Assembly: GCA_033675265.1 (NCBI GenBank)
Contig: JAUJYZ010000042.1
Span: 1 to 64,000 of the forward strand
From: Actinostola sp. cb2023
Taxonomy: Eukaryota > Cnidaria > Anthozoa > Actiniaria > Actinostolidae
Direction of reading: 5' to 3'
DNA length: 64,000 nucleotides
The notes beneath the pieces are model-generated. The model ran no database searches. It saw nothing but the letters and a program-made list of their open reading frames with translations, and was not told the DNA's origin. Shown one piece after another: positions 22,645 through 34,330 of this stretch. Position numbers and translations under genes: made by a program. Position 1 is the first letter of the stretch; the number at the start of each line of letters is the position of its first letter.

Positions 22645-24004
22645 TTAAACAATCCTCTGGCGTTTTGGTGAAGACTGAACCTGGACTTCTGAAGATGGAT
22701 TTCGACTTTCACCTGGCGGAATGATGTTGAAAATACAGTGTGATATAGAACCGATTGTGGTTCCAGCAAACACCATTTGACCTTCAACGCGAGAGCTTGG
22801 ATTTGAAGTTAGTAGAGTTTGGCTGGTTACTGCAGAGTGCTCTTGGTGAACCAAATTAGAACAGGTGGCAGTATTCTTAGCAGCCAGAGTCATAGCAGGC
22901 GGAGCTCCACTTAGCGTGTCTGGCATAACTTGCTGCTGTTTAAGCGAAGCTGACATTTATTGTAAGAACCTAGGCTTTGGATATTTTTCATGACCGCTGA
23001 GCTGCATTACGAAGTTTTCTGGTACATCTGCTTCGAGTAAACGAGATATGCCAGTTTTACGGACTGAGTGATTGGCAATTTTCGCACTTTGGTTACCCAA
23101 GCCAGCGATCTCAGCTGCCTTTGTCAAAAAGTTTCCGATTTCATTCTTACCGAGTGGAGAGCACTTATACCAGACTGTGTTGTCACGCCAATTCTTCTGG
23201 TTAATTGCCAGAAAGAAAGGTGAACCTGAACTTTTGGCTTTTTCTGGACGATTACCTCTGAACAGCCTAGAGTAAAGAATTGAACACCTATCTGTGCCAG
23301 TAGCAAATACTTTAGGGTTGAATGGACGATGATGACCACCCTCGAGACCTTGGCGAGTCTTGCTTCCTCATTCAGCCGTCCAAATCAAAACTTCGCGACT
23401 TGTGTCTGGGTCTACTTCCAAAGCTATATCTCCCCAACACAGCTTCCTGTTCTCATCTCTTGCTCTGAAGCCGAAATGCATGGCCATAAGCCACCAAAGA
23501 TTGCGTTGTAAAGTGACTGGATCATGGTTACCAAAGACCTTCGCCTCGAAGAGCTTGTTTACATCTTCATTCGTCAACTCACGACAGGCATTTGGTTTAT
23601 TTCCACGTCCTTGTTTCGCCATTTTTTTACGCTTGGAGGCTAGCACTCCTCTTGAACGGGAAAAAGGGTCATGGCAACTTTAATTCACCAATACGACGTT
23701 GGATACTTTTTTGATAACTCGAGAGAGTGTCCGGCTCGTACTCCTCGCCATCTTTCTTACGGACGTCTTTAAAAAACTTTGCCAGAAGCTTGTCCAACTC
23801 ATCAGCAGGTATGGTCTTGATATTGAATGAGTTGTTTGTCTTTTCCTGACAATAATTTTCAAACTTGTTCCAGTCAAGAGTGTTTTTTTCACAGTGTTTT
23901 TGAATTTCTGATTTGATGAACTCATCCAGCTCTTGACTTGAATCGGGCTCGGTAGTTTCTTCAAGTTTCTTCGTTAGGTATTTCAAGTGGCATTTCAACG
24001 ACAA
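22645..24004 (-). pseudogene. Second Crypton-type tyrosine recombinase, decayed
   Basis: The N-terminal frame (24004-23669) encodes the helical DNA-binding region (KLLAKFFKDVRKKDGEEYEPDTLSSY). The next frame (23646-23368) encodes LQRNLWWLMAMHFGFRARDE and ends in a TGA where related proteins have an arginine. Translation then continues in the same frame through KTRQGLEGGH, SPLGKNEIGNFL, SVRKTGISRLL and QLSGH (catalytic R and H). After a frameshift, SLGSYN carries the probable catalytic Y. A Gln/Ser-rich tail ends at 22645. The lineage differs from the 13.7-kb Crypton: it has LWWxxxxHFGFRARDE, typical of the KCTD1/ZMYM-like DUF3504 group. One deletion, one stop and two frameshifts make it inactive. 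Confidence 0.8.
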
Positions 24005-24236
24005 AGTTTGGGACTAAATTTCCTAGACAGTTGGCTATTTCGGGGTTCTTTTCAAGGAATTACGAAAAGTTTCTTCTTACATTTTCAATTTTTAGCGGAA
24101 AAGAAAACAACATTGAAAACAGAGACACCTAATATTTTGCTTCCGTTTTTCGGTCCGCAAGTTGACCAATCACAGCACACAAAATTACCTTGTCATATAA
24201 TAAATAAAATAATAAATAGTAATTATAATAGTAAAT

Positions 24237-24503
24237 ATTGAATAAGAAAAATCAGCGATAATAAGTTACGACGTTTCGACATCGTCAGATGTCGTTATCA
24301 AGTAAATGTAAATGTCAGTGTCAATGCTTAAAAGTAACGTTCGAAAAATATGTACATATATTAAATTAACTACTAATTAAGGTGACAAGAATGTTAAACA
24401 AACAACTTGGCCCTAATTGAGTCTGACTGGGTATTCAGATTACATTTACTTACATTTATGTCGAAACGTCGTAACTTATTATCGCTGATTTTTCTTATTC
24501 AAT
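24237..24503. repeat. MITE with about 45-bp terminal inverted repeats
   Basis: ATTGAATAAGAAAAATCAGC followed by GATAATAAGTTACGACGTTTCGAC at the left is matched by its complement at the right. The centre holds TACATTTACTT words and a GACATCGTCAGATGTC palindrome. No clear target duplication was found. Confidence 0.85.
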
Positions 24504-24843
24504 GTTTCCCTCAACCATTACTTAATAGTAAATATGTATAATAATTAAGTCAGTTTATACAGAATACAAAAATTACTCAAAAATAAATAACTGCCTTGAC
24601 TAAAAAGATAAATATATATATAAAATATCCAGATAACATATTTTGAAATACAATGTTGGATAAGTAAGTTTATAATGATGGGGGGGGGGTGATTATTTAA
24701 AGCATATTTGAAATCCCTAATGATTCTAGTTGATTTTGGTGTGTGATAGCCTTGTCTACTATGTAGCTTTCATTGGATTTCAAGATATTATTACACCCCT
24801 CAGATCCATTGATTGTCCGGCGTGTAACAAATCTGCCTCGACG

Positions 24844-25345
24844 TCAAATAGAGCAACTTCCCCAGTTGATAGGCAGGTTGTTCTCCAACATTTCCAACAG
24901 TGCCTTGACATCTGCTTCATCCCTAGATATTCTTGTGCTTTGTAGATCAGTATGGTTAAAGTAGGTCTTCAGGTCTAGCATGTCTCTCAGCTGTCTAAGG
25001 AATATGCTCCTGTATTCAGCGACCATGTAGTATCTGCAGATTACTCCTGGCTTCAGACTAAATCCCTTTGTGCCCCCTAATGTTTGAGTGTCTTTATTGA
25101 CGCTTTATTGACGCACGCTTGATCCACTAGAATTCTTCCAAATGGGTTTTCTGCTCCAATCTGAACCGAAAATCCGCCAGACATAACATATTCATAAACA
25201 TCAGGCTGCTCTTGGTCGAGGTGCGACATCTGCAAGATGTAGGCTGACAAGTATCATGCATAATTAAGATTTGCATTTCTTCTTCTTCTTCTTCTTCACA
25301 ATAAGCCCAACTCCTTCTATTCGAAGATCCTCTCTTAAGTGTCAT
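24844..25345 (-). pseudogene. Fragment of a multi-copy cnidarian protein family
   Basis: 24844-25026 encodes a piece with RISRDEADVKALLEMLENN, a motif I associate with a large repeated cnidarian protein family whose fuller relic is at 35.7-37.7 kb. 25127-25345 is an acidic stretch followed by MLCLADFRFRLEQKTH on the same strand. Both frames are short. The TTAA-flanked transposon at 25339 begins inside or next to this debris. Confidence 0.35.
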
Positions 25346-26272
25346 TGTCAGAGAAAACAGGGCGGGGCCAAAAGATGGGGGTCAGCCGATTCTCTCTATC
25401 TTTTGTCCACTAAAAGACTATCCCATATGATGATGAACTGTGGTATTTAAAGTTTGGTCGGCCTTTATTTTTTTGAGATTGACCACCCCCCTCCGTTTTT
25501 GACTTCTGGCACGGTCTATGATGCCTAAATCTTAACGTAAACTTGGCGATCCAAAAAGTGAACATTACCTTAGCCACTGCTGAATTTTATGTTTCGACAG
25601 GTAAACTTAGCCTATAAAGAAGCTGTTTTAAAGATTACAGTCCAATCCGACGAGTTATACAAAATTGACACGGTTTTGAAATTTGCATATCAAACTCATT
25701 CGATTGAAGATCGTAAAATGGGTCATCTTTGAAAATCATTTTCTCGAAAGTGCGGCAGTTATTTTCAAAATAAATTACAGTCTGCAAAAGTACTATGCCT
25801 GAAAATTAAGGAAAAGCAAAGTTACAATTGGGATCTCAAATTCCTTGGATGCGAGTCGCCTCCAAAGTTGACACAAATCACGCCCGAAATGTGTTTGTTC
25901 GAGCGAAATATTTACTTCCGGTCGACACGGCATGGCGTGACTCTCTATTTTCGACAAAACGTCGCTGTTAATGTCATTACTGCACCTTTTCAGCGATAGT
26001 TAAACTCAAATTGAAGGATTTTAGATAGATTTGACGAAGTTTACACTATAATGAAGTCCATATAAATATTTTATTCCATTCCTGACAACCTTTATTTCAT
26101 TTGTTTTGGTTGTGCTACATCGCTACATGTAGATGTTTACGAGAAAAACATTACTTTACTGATCGGTCTTAAAGACAGTAATAGGCAAGAATACATAGCA
26201 GAATAAAAGGTATGTTGACTAAATTTGCCATAAAATAGTATACCTTTCTACGTGTACAAATTTTGTCTTGTC
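25339..26272 (+). repeat. Left terminal inverted repeat (about 934 bp)
   Basis: It matches the complement of about 32006-32914 along its full length, ending at the shared ACAAATTTTGTCTTGTC. No reading frame is evident inside. Confidence 0.9.
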
Positions 26273-26639
26273 ACGGACAGTGTCACACAACAAGGTCAAA
26301 CTGAAAAAGGATCATTGTTTTTATTTTTGTTTTCAGTTGAATATCGCTGTTACCTTTAACGTAAGGCTATTATTATTTCTTATGTTGGTAATAAGCGTAA
26401 ATTTTGCTATTTAATAAACAATTGAATGAGTTGTGATTACGCAAGACTGAATGAGCTGTCAATTTGACTCATGTCAGTAATAAGCATAGTTTGATTGTGC
26501 ATTTATATTCGACAAATGCTGTAGAAGTAAGTTGCTCGTTTGTATCGGAGAATTCTCCATGTGGTCTCATTGGTTTAGGTACTACGCTAGTCCCGTTATC
26601 TGCATGTACTCAGGACATGACGCCTCATCTTGTAAGTCT

Positions 26640-29600
26640 ACAAGTGACTGGAAAACGCTGACGGGGAAAGACAGTACTCTCCGAAAAGGATCTAATCTTG
26701 AATCGTGCAGGATTGTTTGATTTGACAACTGAACAAGCAGAAGCAATGACAATCTGCCCAAAACATCGGAAAATCCTCACTACTGATTGGCAAGGTCGTA
26801 AAAGTCGTGTTTGTACTTATCCTATTCACGAGGGTCCGAGAAAACAGATACAACTTCCTAGTCGAGTCAATGCATCGATGTCCTTAGAAATCCATCAGCT
26901 ATTGAACGCTGTTGTGCCGATTGGTTGCGGTAAGATTCTTCATAATAAATTCATAAATATCTATGAAAGGCAAATGTAAGAAGAGCAAGGAACCCTAAGA
27001 TCAGGGTGGCAAATGTTTTTTGCGTGACGCGTGAAAAAAATTAGACGCGTGATTCGTGATGATGCCCAAAATAGCCGCGCGTGATATTTACGCATATTCT
27101 TGTCATTTTCTTTACGAATGGGCAGTTTGAATTGTTGGGTACCGTCAGTAGTCATATACATCTATGTAGAAAAACACTCCATTGGACTTCCATCGCACTT
27201 GATTTTTGGGGGTTATAAGGGAGAGATTTACAGTGGTCTGGACACACTCAAGTTTGATCACAGGCAGCCCAACCATTGTTTCTGAGGCTACTTATAATTA
27301 ATAAAAAGCAGGAGCCCATTACTCCTGAAAAAAGGATATTTGTATGCGCGCGTCGTTTTTGATGGGTTTCCTGTGGTACTGATATGTTGGGCTCCCTGCC
27401 CTGTGCGTAGTAATGTATTATGTTGGGCTCTCTGTGCTTAGTACCGTATTATTTTGGGCACCCTGTGTTAGTAACGTATTCTGTTGGACTCCCTGTGTGC
27501 GTCAATAAGGACGCGCCCGCAGAAACTAAGCACAGGGAGCCCAACATAATACGCATTGCGCGCGCGTTCTAACACAGGAAACCACAGGCAGCCCAACCAT
27601 TGTTTCTGAGGCTACTAATAATATATTTGTATGCGCGCGTCTTTTTTAATGGGTTTCCTGTGGTAGAGCGCGCGCGCGATACGTATTATATTGGGTTCCC
27701 TGTGCATACAAATGTATGATGTTGGGATCCCTGTGCGCATCCCGCGCGTCCCGCAGTACATGTGTATATTTACCTATGTACATTGCTGCGGGCGCGTCCC
27801 ACAGGACGCACACAGGGATCCCAACATTATACATTTCTATGCACAGGGAACCGCAATATAATACGCATCGCGCGCGCGCGCTCTACTACAGGAAACCCAT
27901 ACAAAAAGACGCAAATATATTTGTATTAGCCTCAAAAATCAATGGTTGGGCTGCCAGTGAGGAAACCCATAAAAAGATGCGTGCATATAAATATATTATT
28001 ATTTTTTAGAATTTTAAAGTAGCGTCAGAAGCAATGGTTGGGCTGCCTGTGGTTTGACGCCCAATACTGCTTCACCAAAACCATAACATGTGCAACTTCA
28101 ACATTATTGTTTAGCAAATCAAATTGCATAGTTGAAATGTTTATAAATGTCTTTCTTATTAAAATTATATTAAACATGCATTTGTATCCGATATTATTTC
28201 GTTGGCACAGCTTTGTGTGAGACATGTCGACATACCCATTATAAAAGAAGAGCACATGAACCTGACAATAACACTGCCAATGTAAGTATATGTATTTTTG
28301 TACTTTGCATGTACATGAGCCATTTCATTGTTGTTGTCTTTCTATTTACAGACGTCCCAGCACGTGGAGCTGGAAGCATTACTGCCATCTGTAGCACCTT
28401 TTCCTGATGACCTGTGTCAACCAGGAACTTCGTCAGACAGCCCTCTTCAATCCGATGATGCTCAGACAACAACAACATATTCACAGTCATCCCAAAGTAG
28501 CATACCTGAGAAGGAAGTAAGTATATGGGTTGATGAAATTGAACTCCAGCAGCAGAAAAGAGAGCTTTTAAACGAAACTATTGACAAGTTGAGTAGTGGC
28601 CGCATCAGTCCTGTACTATCAACCCTAAATACCTCATGGATTCTATAAAACACGACCAGCTACCTGGAATCGAGACGAGCGGCTCCAATAGGCCTCGCTT
28701 TGATGGCACTGAAGGTCTGGTGGAAGTTCTCATAAAATCATATTATCAAGCAGAATCTTGGCAGACTAAATGACAGATATTATCTCTTTTTGCAAACGAT
28801 TTCAGCAGATCTGAGTTGCAGGAACTGATACCTGGTCTCTCCAAATGGCGCATTGACCAAGCCCGTTTACATGGGACCCAGACAGGTAAAGGTCAGCCAG
28901 TGCCCGTCCAGCCTCAGTTTCGTCAAATAATTGATCAAGCAAAGATAGATCACTTTATAGATTACATATCACGCCCTGAATTCACCCAAGATGTAGCCTT
29001 TGGAACGAAAACCATGAAACTTGATTCTGGAGAAAAGATCATTATCCCAGCAGTAATCAGGACATTGATACCATCCAGAATTATTACTCAATATAGGAAC
29101 TTATGCACGCAGCAAGAGTTCAACCCAGCTAGTGATCGATCGTTGTGGCGAATGGTAGAAGTGTGCTCTGCGTCAATGCAGAAGTCTCTCCAAGGTCTGG
29201 ACAACGTGACTGCAGATGGAACACAAGCCTTCGATGATATGGTTAAAATAGTAGACACATTAATGGAAAATGACGCTGGTGAGCAATGGGGAAAAGATGT
29301 CCAAAAAGAACTAAGAGAAGGGAAACGGTATCTAAAGTCCGGTTTTAAAGCACATGTGGGGATTAGCGAACATTGCAAGGAGCACTGCATAGTCTACGCT
29401 CTTAGTGATCCAAACGATCCCGCTTTCAATAGTGAATGTCAACACAGCCATGATGTCTTGTGCGAAAGATGTGAATCCTTAAGAAGTGTCCTTCAAGACA
29501 TCACTCAAAAAGCCGAGTCTTTAGATGTCACTGAGGAGCAGCGAGCAAGAATAATGTTTGAAGTTGCAGAATATGTTCGTTCTATCAATGCCTGGAAATC

Positions 29601-31285
29601 ACATTTACTGCGTCTCATTAACCAAGATGAAGCTAAACAACAAGCTCTCTGTAACCTCGAAGATGATGCGTGTCTCATAATAATGGATTGGGCTATGAAG
29701 TACCTACCCCAATATTATCGAGAGCGCATGAGTGATTTATTTGGGAAAAGAGGAAGAAGTTAGCACGTTGCTGCTGTTATCACAAAGAAGAACGGAGTGA
29801 TTCAAGTTGAGTGTTATGTACACTTGTTTGATTCTTGTGTACAAGATTCTTTTACTGTTACGTCAATCGTTGAAAATCTTTTCCATGCTGTCAAAGAAGA
29901 TTATCCTACAATCAAGAAAGCGTACGTTCGTTTTTCAGACAATGCAGGCTGTTATCACAATGGCCCTCTTCTGCTCAGCCTGCCTTACATTGCAAAGAGA
30001 ACCGGTATCCTCCCCATGAGATATGACTTTTCTGATCCCCAGGCTGGAAAAGACATCTGCGACTGCAAGATAGCACCTATGAAAGCTCACATGAGGAGAT
30101 ATGTGAACGAAAAACACGACATCAAGACAGCCCAAGACATGAAACAAGCCCTTGAGTCTCATGGCGGCATAAAAGGGTGTCGCGCTGCTATCGCTAAAGT
30201 AAATCCCTCGAGAGATAATGGCAGAAATAACAGAATACCTGGCATAAGCCTCTTGAATAACTTTTCTTTCGAAGAAAATGGCATTAGGGCGTGGCGAAGC
30301 TATAACATCGGTACCGGACGTCTTTTCAAGTACGAAGAGCTTCAAGTCAGGCCACAACAGGAAACTGGCTTAGAAGTGTTACAGCAGTTTGGACCCCGTA
30401 CTCGAGAGCTGGGTACAATTGCAGGAAACGCCCAAGACCCATCATCAAAGAACGACATCTATTCATGTAGCGAGACTGATTGCGTTCTCACTTTCAAGAC
30501 AAGTTCTGAAGCAGAGGCTCATATGGACATTGGTAAACATGTGAGAAAAACCGAGAGAGAATCTATTTACGATTCAATAAGGAAAACCTGGGCTGAGAAA
30601 GTTACTGGTGTACAACATACTACCATAGCCAGACCATCAGAACACATAGAAGAATCAAGCCTCGAACAACAGCATCAGTCACCGGATTCGTGCGGGGCCT
30701 CTGAAAGCCAAGTAGCTATCGGGTGCGCCCTAAAGACCAGCAGAACTCGGACAAGAATGGGAGAAAAGGCCAAATTATTTCTTACAGAGCAATTTGACGC
30801 TGGGGCTGCAAGTGGGCTAAAGGCAGATCCAGCACAGGTATCGAGAGAAATGAAAAGAGCAAAAGATGAGCATGGAACATCACTGTTCAAGCCAGAAGAG
30901 TGGAGGACAGCTGAACAAATTAAAAGCTTTTTCTCGCGAATGTCAGCCAAACAAAAACAACAGCAAATAATGGACGTAGATGAAAGACAAGAAGACTTAT
31001 CAGAGGAAGATGTCGTAGCAATACAAGCCCGAGAATCTTTTGAAGCCTTGAGAAATGCCGTGATACAAGACATGGATGTCCCACCCTAGTCACCCTGTTA
31101 TAGTCGGAGAAAGGAACATCTGTCAACTATCTTGTGATGGGAAACTCAGGCGCCTACAAATAGCAGAATTTAGAACTATCTGTGAAAGTCTGGAGATTGA
31201 AGTTCAAGGAACTGTCAAAAGAAAAATAACATACAAAAAACCACTCGATGAGTTTTTACTTGCATCCTCTTGCAAGCAATCATAA
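26640..31285 (+). pseudogene. Multi-exon DDE-like transposase of the TTAA element
   Basis: Exons by splice signals: about 26640-26929 (NRAGLFDLTTEQAEAM..ICPKHR), 28211-28281 (CETCRHTHYKRRAHE, a CxxC/H cluster), and 28352 onward. The main frame runs 28.65-31.09 kb. Candidate catalytic blocks are IMDWAMKYLP, then SDNAGCYHNG and DFSDPQAGKDICD, then an EENGIRAWR block. They are followed by a C-x4-C-x12-H-x5-H zinc finger (~30465-30540), a basic LFKPEEWRTAEQIKSFFSR block, and a SAP-like tail (31.1-31.28 kb). Damage: a TGA at 28771, a TAG at 29761 (where related proteins seem to have W), and frameshifts near 28640 and 31085. I recall many cnidarian copies of this family. Transposase function is inferred from its place between TIRs and the acidic blocks. 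Confidence 0.7.
27259..28051. mobile_element. Complex palindromic element in a transposase intron
   Basis: The ends CACAGGCAGCCCAACCATTG and complement bracket about 0.8 kb. Near-matching 7-bp flanks GTTTGAT / GTTTGAC suggest a target duplication. The end sequence recurs internally at about 27581 (direct) and about 27935 (inverted), so two related elements appear nested. In between are four direct and several inverted copies of a TTGGGCTCCCTGTG unit, and runs of alternating GC such as GCGCGCGCGC. Left and right halves form extensive hairpins. Confidence 0.7.
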
Positions 31286-31351
31286 ATAGAGCACTCTGCC
31301 ACAGCAACGAACGTTTTACATTGGAACAGCAGGGCCGTAGGCTGGAACGGT

Positions 31352-31354
<3 letters not shown>

Positions 31355-31385
<31 letters not shown>
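31355..31385 (+). repeat. 31-base G homopolymer
   Basis: An unbroken G run just after the transposase coding region. The glycine-rich and proline-rich frames across it are artefacts. Its length may be imprecise in sequencing. Confidence 0.9.
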
Positions 31386-31386
<1 letters not shown>

Positions 31387-32005
31387 TTGGGTGCTTTTAT
31401 GTATCTTATTGTTACTAATTTGAGTGGGGCATACTCTTTGCGACAATGGTGGAGTTGGATTTTGCGGGACTCTCTGGACACTCTCAGACGCGAATATTTC
31501 TGTCAAAAAGGGTAGGTAACTTGATCTTGATTTTAGGCTTGTTTTCCATAAATATACCTCTTAGCAACCGATAGCAAGGTCCGTGCCGTACCTTTTTCAG
31601 CGACTGATGGCCCAAGCGCAAAGCGCGCAGAAAAACGAGGATCAATATTATGAAACTGACCAGCAAACGAGGTTAATACATTTTTATTATGTACATTACG
31701 GACGGAAAACATGGACCAACTAGCTTGAAAAGTTACCTGTCCATATAATAATGCCATCTTTCAGTATCACAAGTAAAATGACTGAGTTTGGGATTTTCAA
31801 TCAAAATCGGGATAATCCCGACAAACTCGGGATAGTTGCACACTCTGTAATCAAATAAACTCGGGTCAAGAATTCATTTTATTGTAAGACTTCCTCCTTC
31901 CTACGGGCCTGTGAACATCGTAAAATAGTATCGTCGACACGCTTTTTATAATGCATTACCAAATGCTAATTACAAACTAGACCCTACTTTTACAGATCAC
32001 AGTTA

Positions 32006-32914
32006 GACAAGACAAAATTTGTACACGTAGAAAGGTATACTATTTTATGGCAAATTTAGTCAACATACCTTTTAGTCTGCTATATATTATTGCCTATTAC
32101 TGTCTTTAAGACCGATCAGTAAAGTAATATTTTTCTCGTAGCGATGTAGCACAACAAAGGTTGTCAGGAATGCAATAAAATATTTATATGGACTTCATTA
32201 TAGTGTAAACTTCATCAAATCTATCTAAATTCCTTCAATTTGAGTTTAATAATCGCTGAAAAGGTGCAGTAATGACATTAACAGCGACTTTTTGTCGAAA
32301 ATAGAGAGAGTCACGCCATGCCGTGTCGACCGGAAGTAAATATTTCGCTCGAACAAACACATTTCGGCCGTGATTTGTGTCAAATTTGGAGGCGACTCAC
32401 ATCCAAGGAATTTGAGATCCCAATTGTAACTTTGCTTTTTCTTAATATTCAGGCATAGTACTTTTGCAGACTATAATTTATTTTGAAAATAACTGCCGCA
32501 CTTTCGAGAAAATGATTTTCATAGATGACCCATTTTACGATCTTCAATCGAATGAGTTTGATATGCAAATTTCAAAATCGTGTCAATTTTGTACAACTCG
32601 TCGGATTGGACTGTACTCTTTTAAACAGCTTCTTTATAGGCTAAGTTTACCTGTCGAAACATAAAATTCGGGAAGCGGCTAGGTAATGTTCACTTTTTGG
32701 ATCGCCAAGTTTAGCGGCTAAGATTTAGGCATCATAGACCGTGCAAGAAGTCAAAAACGGAGGGGGGTGGTCAATCTCAAAAAAATTAAGGCCGACCAAA
32801 CTTTAAATACCACAGTTCATCATCATATGGGATAGTCTTTTAGTGGACAAAAGATAGAGAGAATCGGCTGACCCCCATCTTTTGGCCCCGCCCTGTTTTC
32901 TCTGACAATGACAC
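32006..32914 (-). repeat. Right terminal inverted repeat (about 909 bp)
   Basis: Inverted copy of 25339-26272. Small indels make it about 25 bp shorter than the left arm. Confidence 0.9.
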
Positions 32915-32924
32915 TTAAGATAAC

Positions 32925-32925
<1 letters not shown>

Positions 32926-32974
<49 letters not shown>

Positions 32975-33600
32975 GAATTGATAAATAAAAGTATAAATAT
33001 AAACTAAGTCAGTGTCAGCTATCAGTTCATGTTTATGAGGGCCATATTGAAAGAATTAAGGCTTGGCAGTTTAACTAGGTCCTCAGGTAAATAATTACAA
33101 TCTCTTATTGTACGCGGTAAGAATGAATACATATGGTAGTCTGTTTTGGAGGTTGGAACTCGGTACAATAATGAGTACCATAACTAGTTATGGTGCCTGC
33201 TCTTTCTCTGTACTGATGACATTGGTGGTATACCAGCAGTAGCAATAGTTCCATCATCATGTATTTTGTACACCATGCACAGTCTCATTGCTGTCCTCCT
33301 ACTTTTCAGCGACTCCCATCCTAGTTGCTCCAGCATATTGCTTACACTTGCTGTTCGATTGTAATTCTTGAGCACAAAACGTGCTGCACGACGCTGAACC
33401 ATTTCCATTTTGTTAATGTTAACTTTAGTACAAGGGTCCCACACTGTTGCTGCATACTCTAGAATTGGTGTAACCAAGCCAAAATAAGCCAAGGTTTTGA
33501 TTTGAGAGGAGTTTACTTGGAGGTTTCTTCTGAGGATGGCAAGAGTGCTATTGTATCCTAAAGCCAGTTGCCTTCCAATTCTATCAAGATATATCTTCAG
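32926..33600 (-). mobile_element. 5'-truncated CR1/L2-type non-LTR retrotransposon
   Basis: The minus strand encodes the end of a LINE reverse transcriptase: STLAILRRNLQV, then AYFGLVTPILEYAATVWDP, VQRRAARFVLKNY, and MLEQLGWESLKSRR. After a frameshift comes the final block related to SF.PRTIRDWNxLP..LVKLPSLN at about 33030-33150. The catalytic core lies beyond the truncation near 33600. The 3' end is a (TAA/TTA)n tract at 32926-32973, the usual microsatellite tail of CR1/L2 elements, and it abuts the TTAA transposon. Confidence 0.8.
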
Positions 33601-33954
33601 CAGAGTAACTCTAAGGGGAAGGGCTGTTAGGATATTGAATAACCACCTGGAAGGGGAAATAATTCAATAAATTACAATTAACAAACAGAACTGATCTATT
33701 TCAGCAAAATATCCCCTTTACCATTCAAGTCTTTGTAATAAACATTGTTACAAAGGAAAGACTTAGACTTTTGCAGCTTGAGTTTGTCTTAGAGTGTTCT
33801 CATTCTATTTGTCAGAAATAATTAAAATAAATAAAGTCGCGCTAGCCTTTAGCATTGATAAATCAAATACATTCTAAATTTTAAATCAACAACTTCCTAC
33901 TTCATAAACTGCCGATATCACATAATCTTTCCGGCCAGGATAGGGTTTGAGTCA

Positions 33955-34330
33955 ATTGCCGTTAGTTGTATTGGTGTAGTATCTATAGAGATGGCTGATG
34001 AGTTGTACTTGAGGTTTCAAAGAGACCTCTATCTCTACGTTTGCTACGCTGATCATCGCTAGTTTATATGAGGTCTTCTTTGCTCCATCTCTTCGCTGAT
34101 CCAACTGAACCCCAGTCTGACACAAGTTTCGATTCTGATAAAGCAAGTTCTCGCAATTCCAATATCTTTTTTTCACTAAGCTGTTGTTAGATCGATCGCA
34201 TGTCCTGCAAATAAACCTAGTCAGGTAACCTTCTTCGATGACTTCGACACCAGTGATAATTCCAATACACGCTTGTTGAACTAAGAAAAATGCTTTCTCC
34301 GATAATCTGGATTTGAAATGTTTTCCAAGC
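33955..34330 (-). pseudogene. Fragment with a CxxC motif, unknown protein
   Basis: One open minus-strand frame reads through LSEKAFFLVQQACIGIITGV, a TRFICRTCDRSNN cysteine pair, and a basic region to a stop at 33952. It could be the N-terminal zinc region of the repeated protein family seen at 35.7-37.7 kb, but I am not sure. Confidence 0.3.

Larger units (their letters stand above)
25339..32914. mobile_element. TTAA-flanked DNA transposon with about 0.93-kb TIRs
   Basis: TTAA stands immediately outside both ends (25335-25338 and 32915-32918). The terminal sequence GTGTCATTGTCAGAGAAAAC begins an inverted repeat of about 0.93 kb (left arm to about 26272, right arm from about 32006), well conserved by eye. 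The interior carries a multi-exon plus-strand transposase-like gene (about 26640-31285) and a nested palindromic element in one intron. TTAA target use is shared by piggyBac, Kolobok and Sola3; the protein does not look like piggyBac, and I cannot place it firmly. Confidence 0.8.

Noticed and set aside
23124..23339. Minus-strand 71-residue frame inside the second Crypton
   Set aside because: The recombinase motifs (SPLGKNEIGNFL, SVRKT) are in a different frame of the same strand; this one is a shadow.
29088..29390. Minus-strand frames opposite the TTAA transposase (also 29935-30357 and 30675-31073)
   Set aside because: They overlap strongly patterned plus-strand coding sequence and have no motif.
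31204..31515. Glycine-rich and proline-rich frames
   Set aside because: They run across the 31-base G homopolymer; the repeated residues come from that tract.
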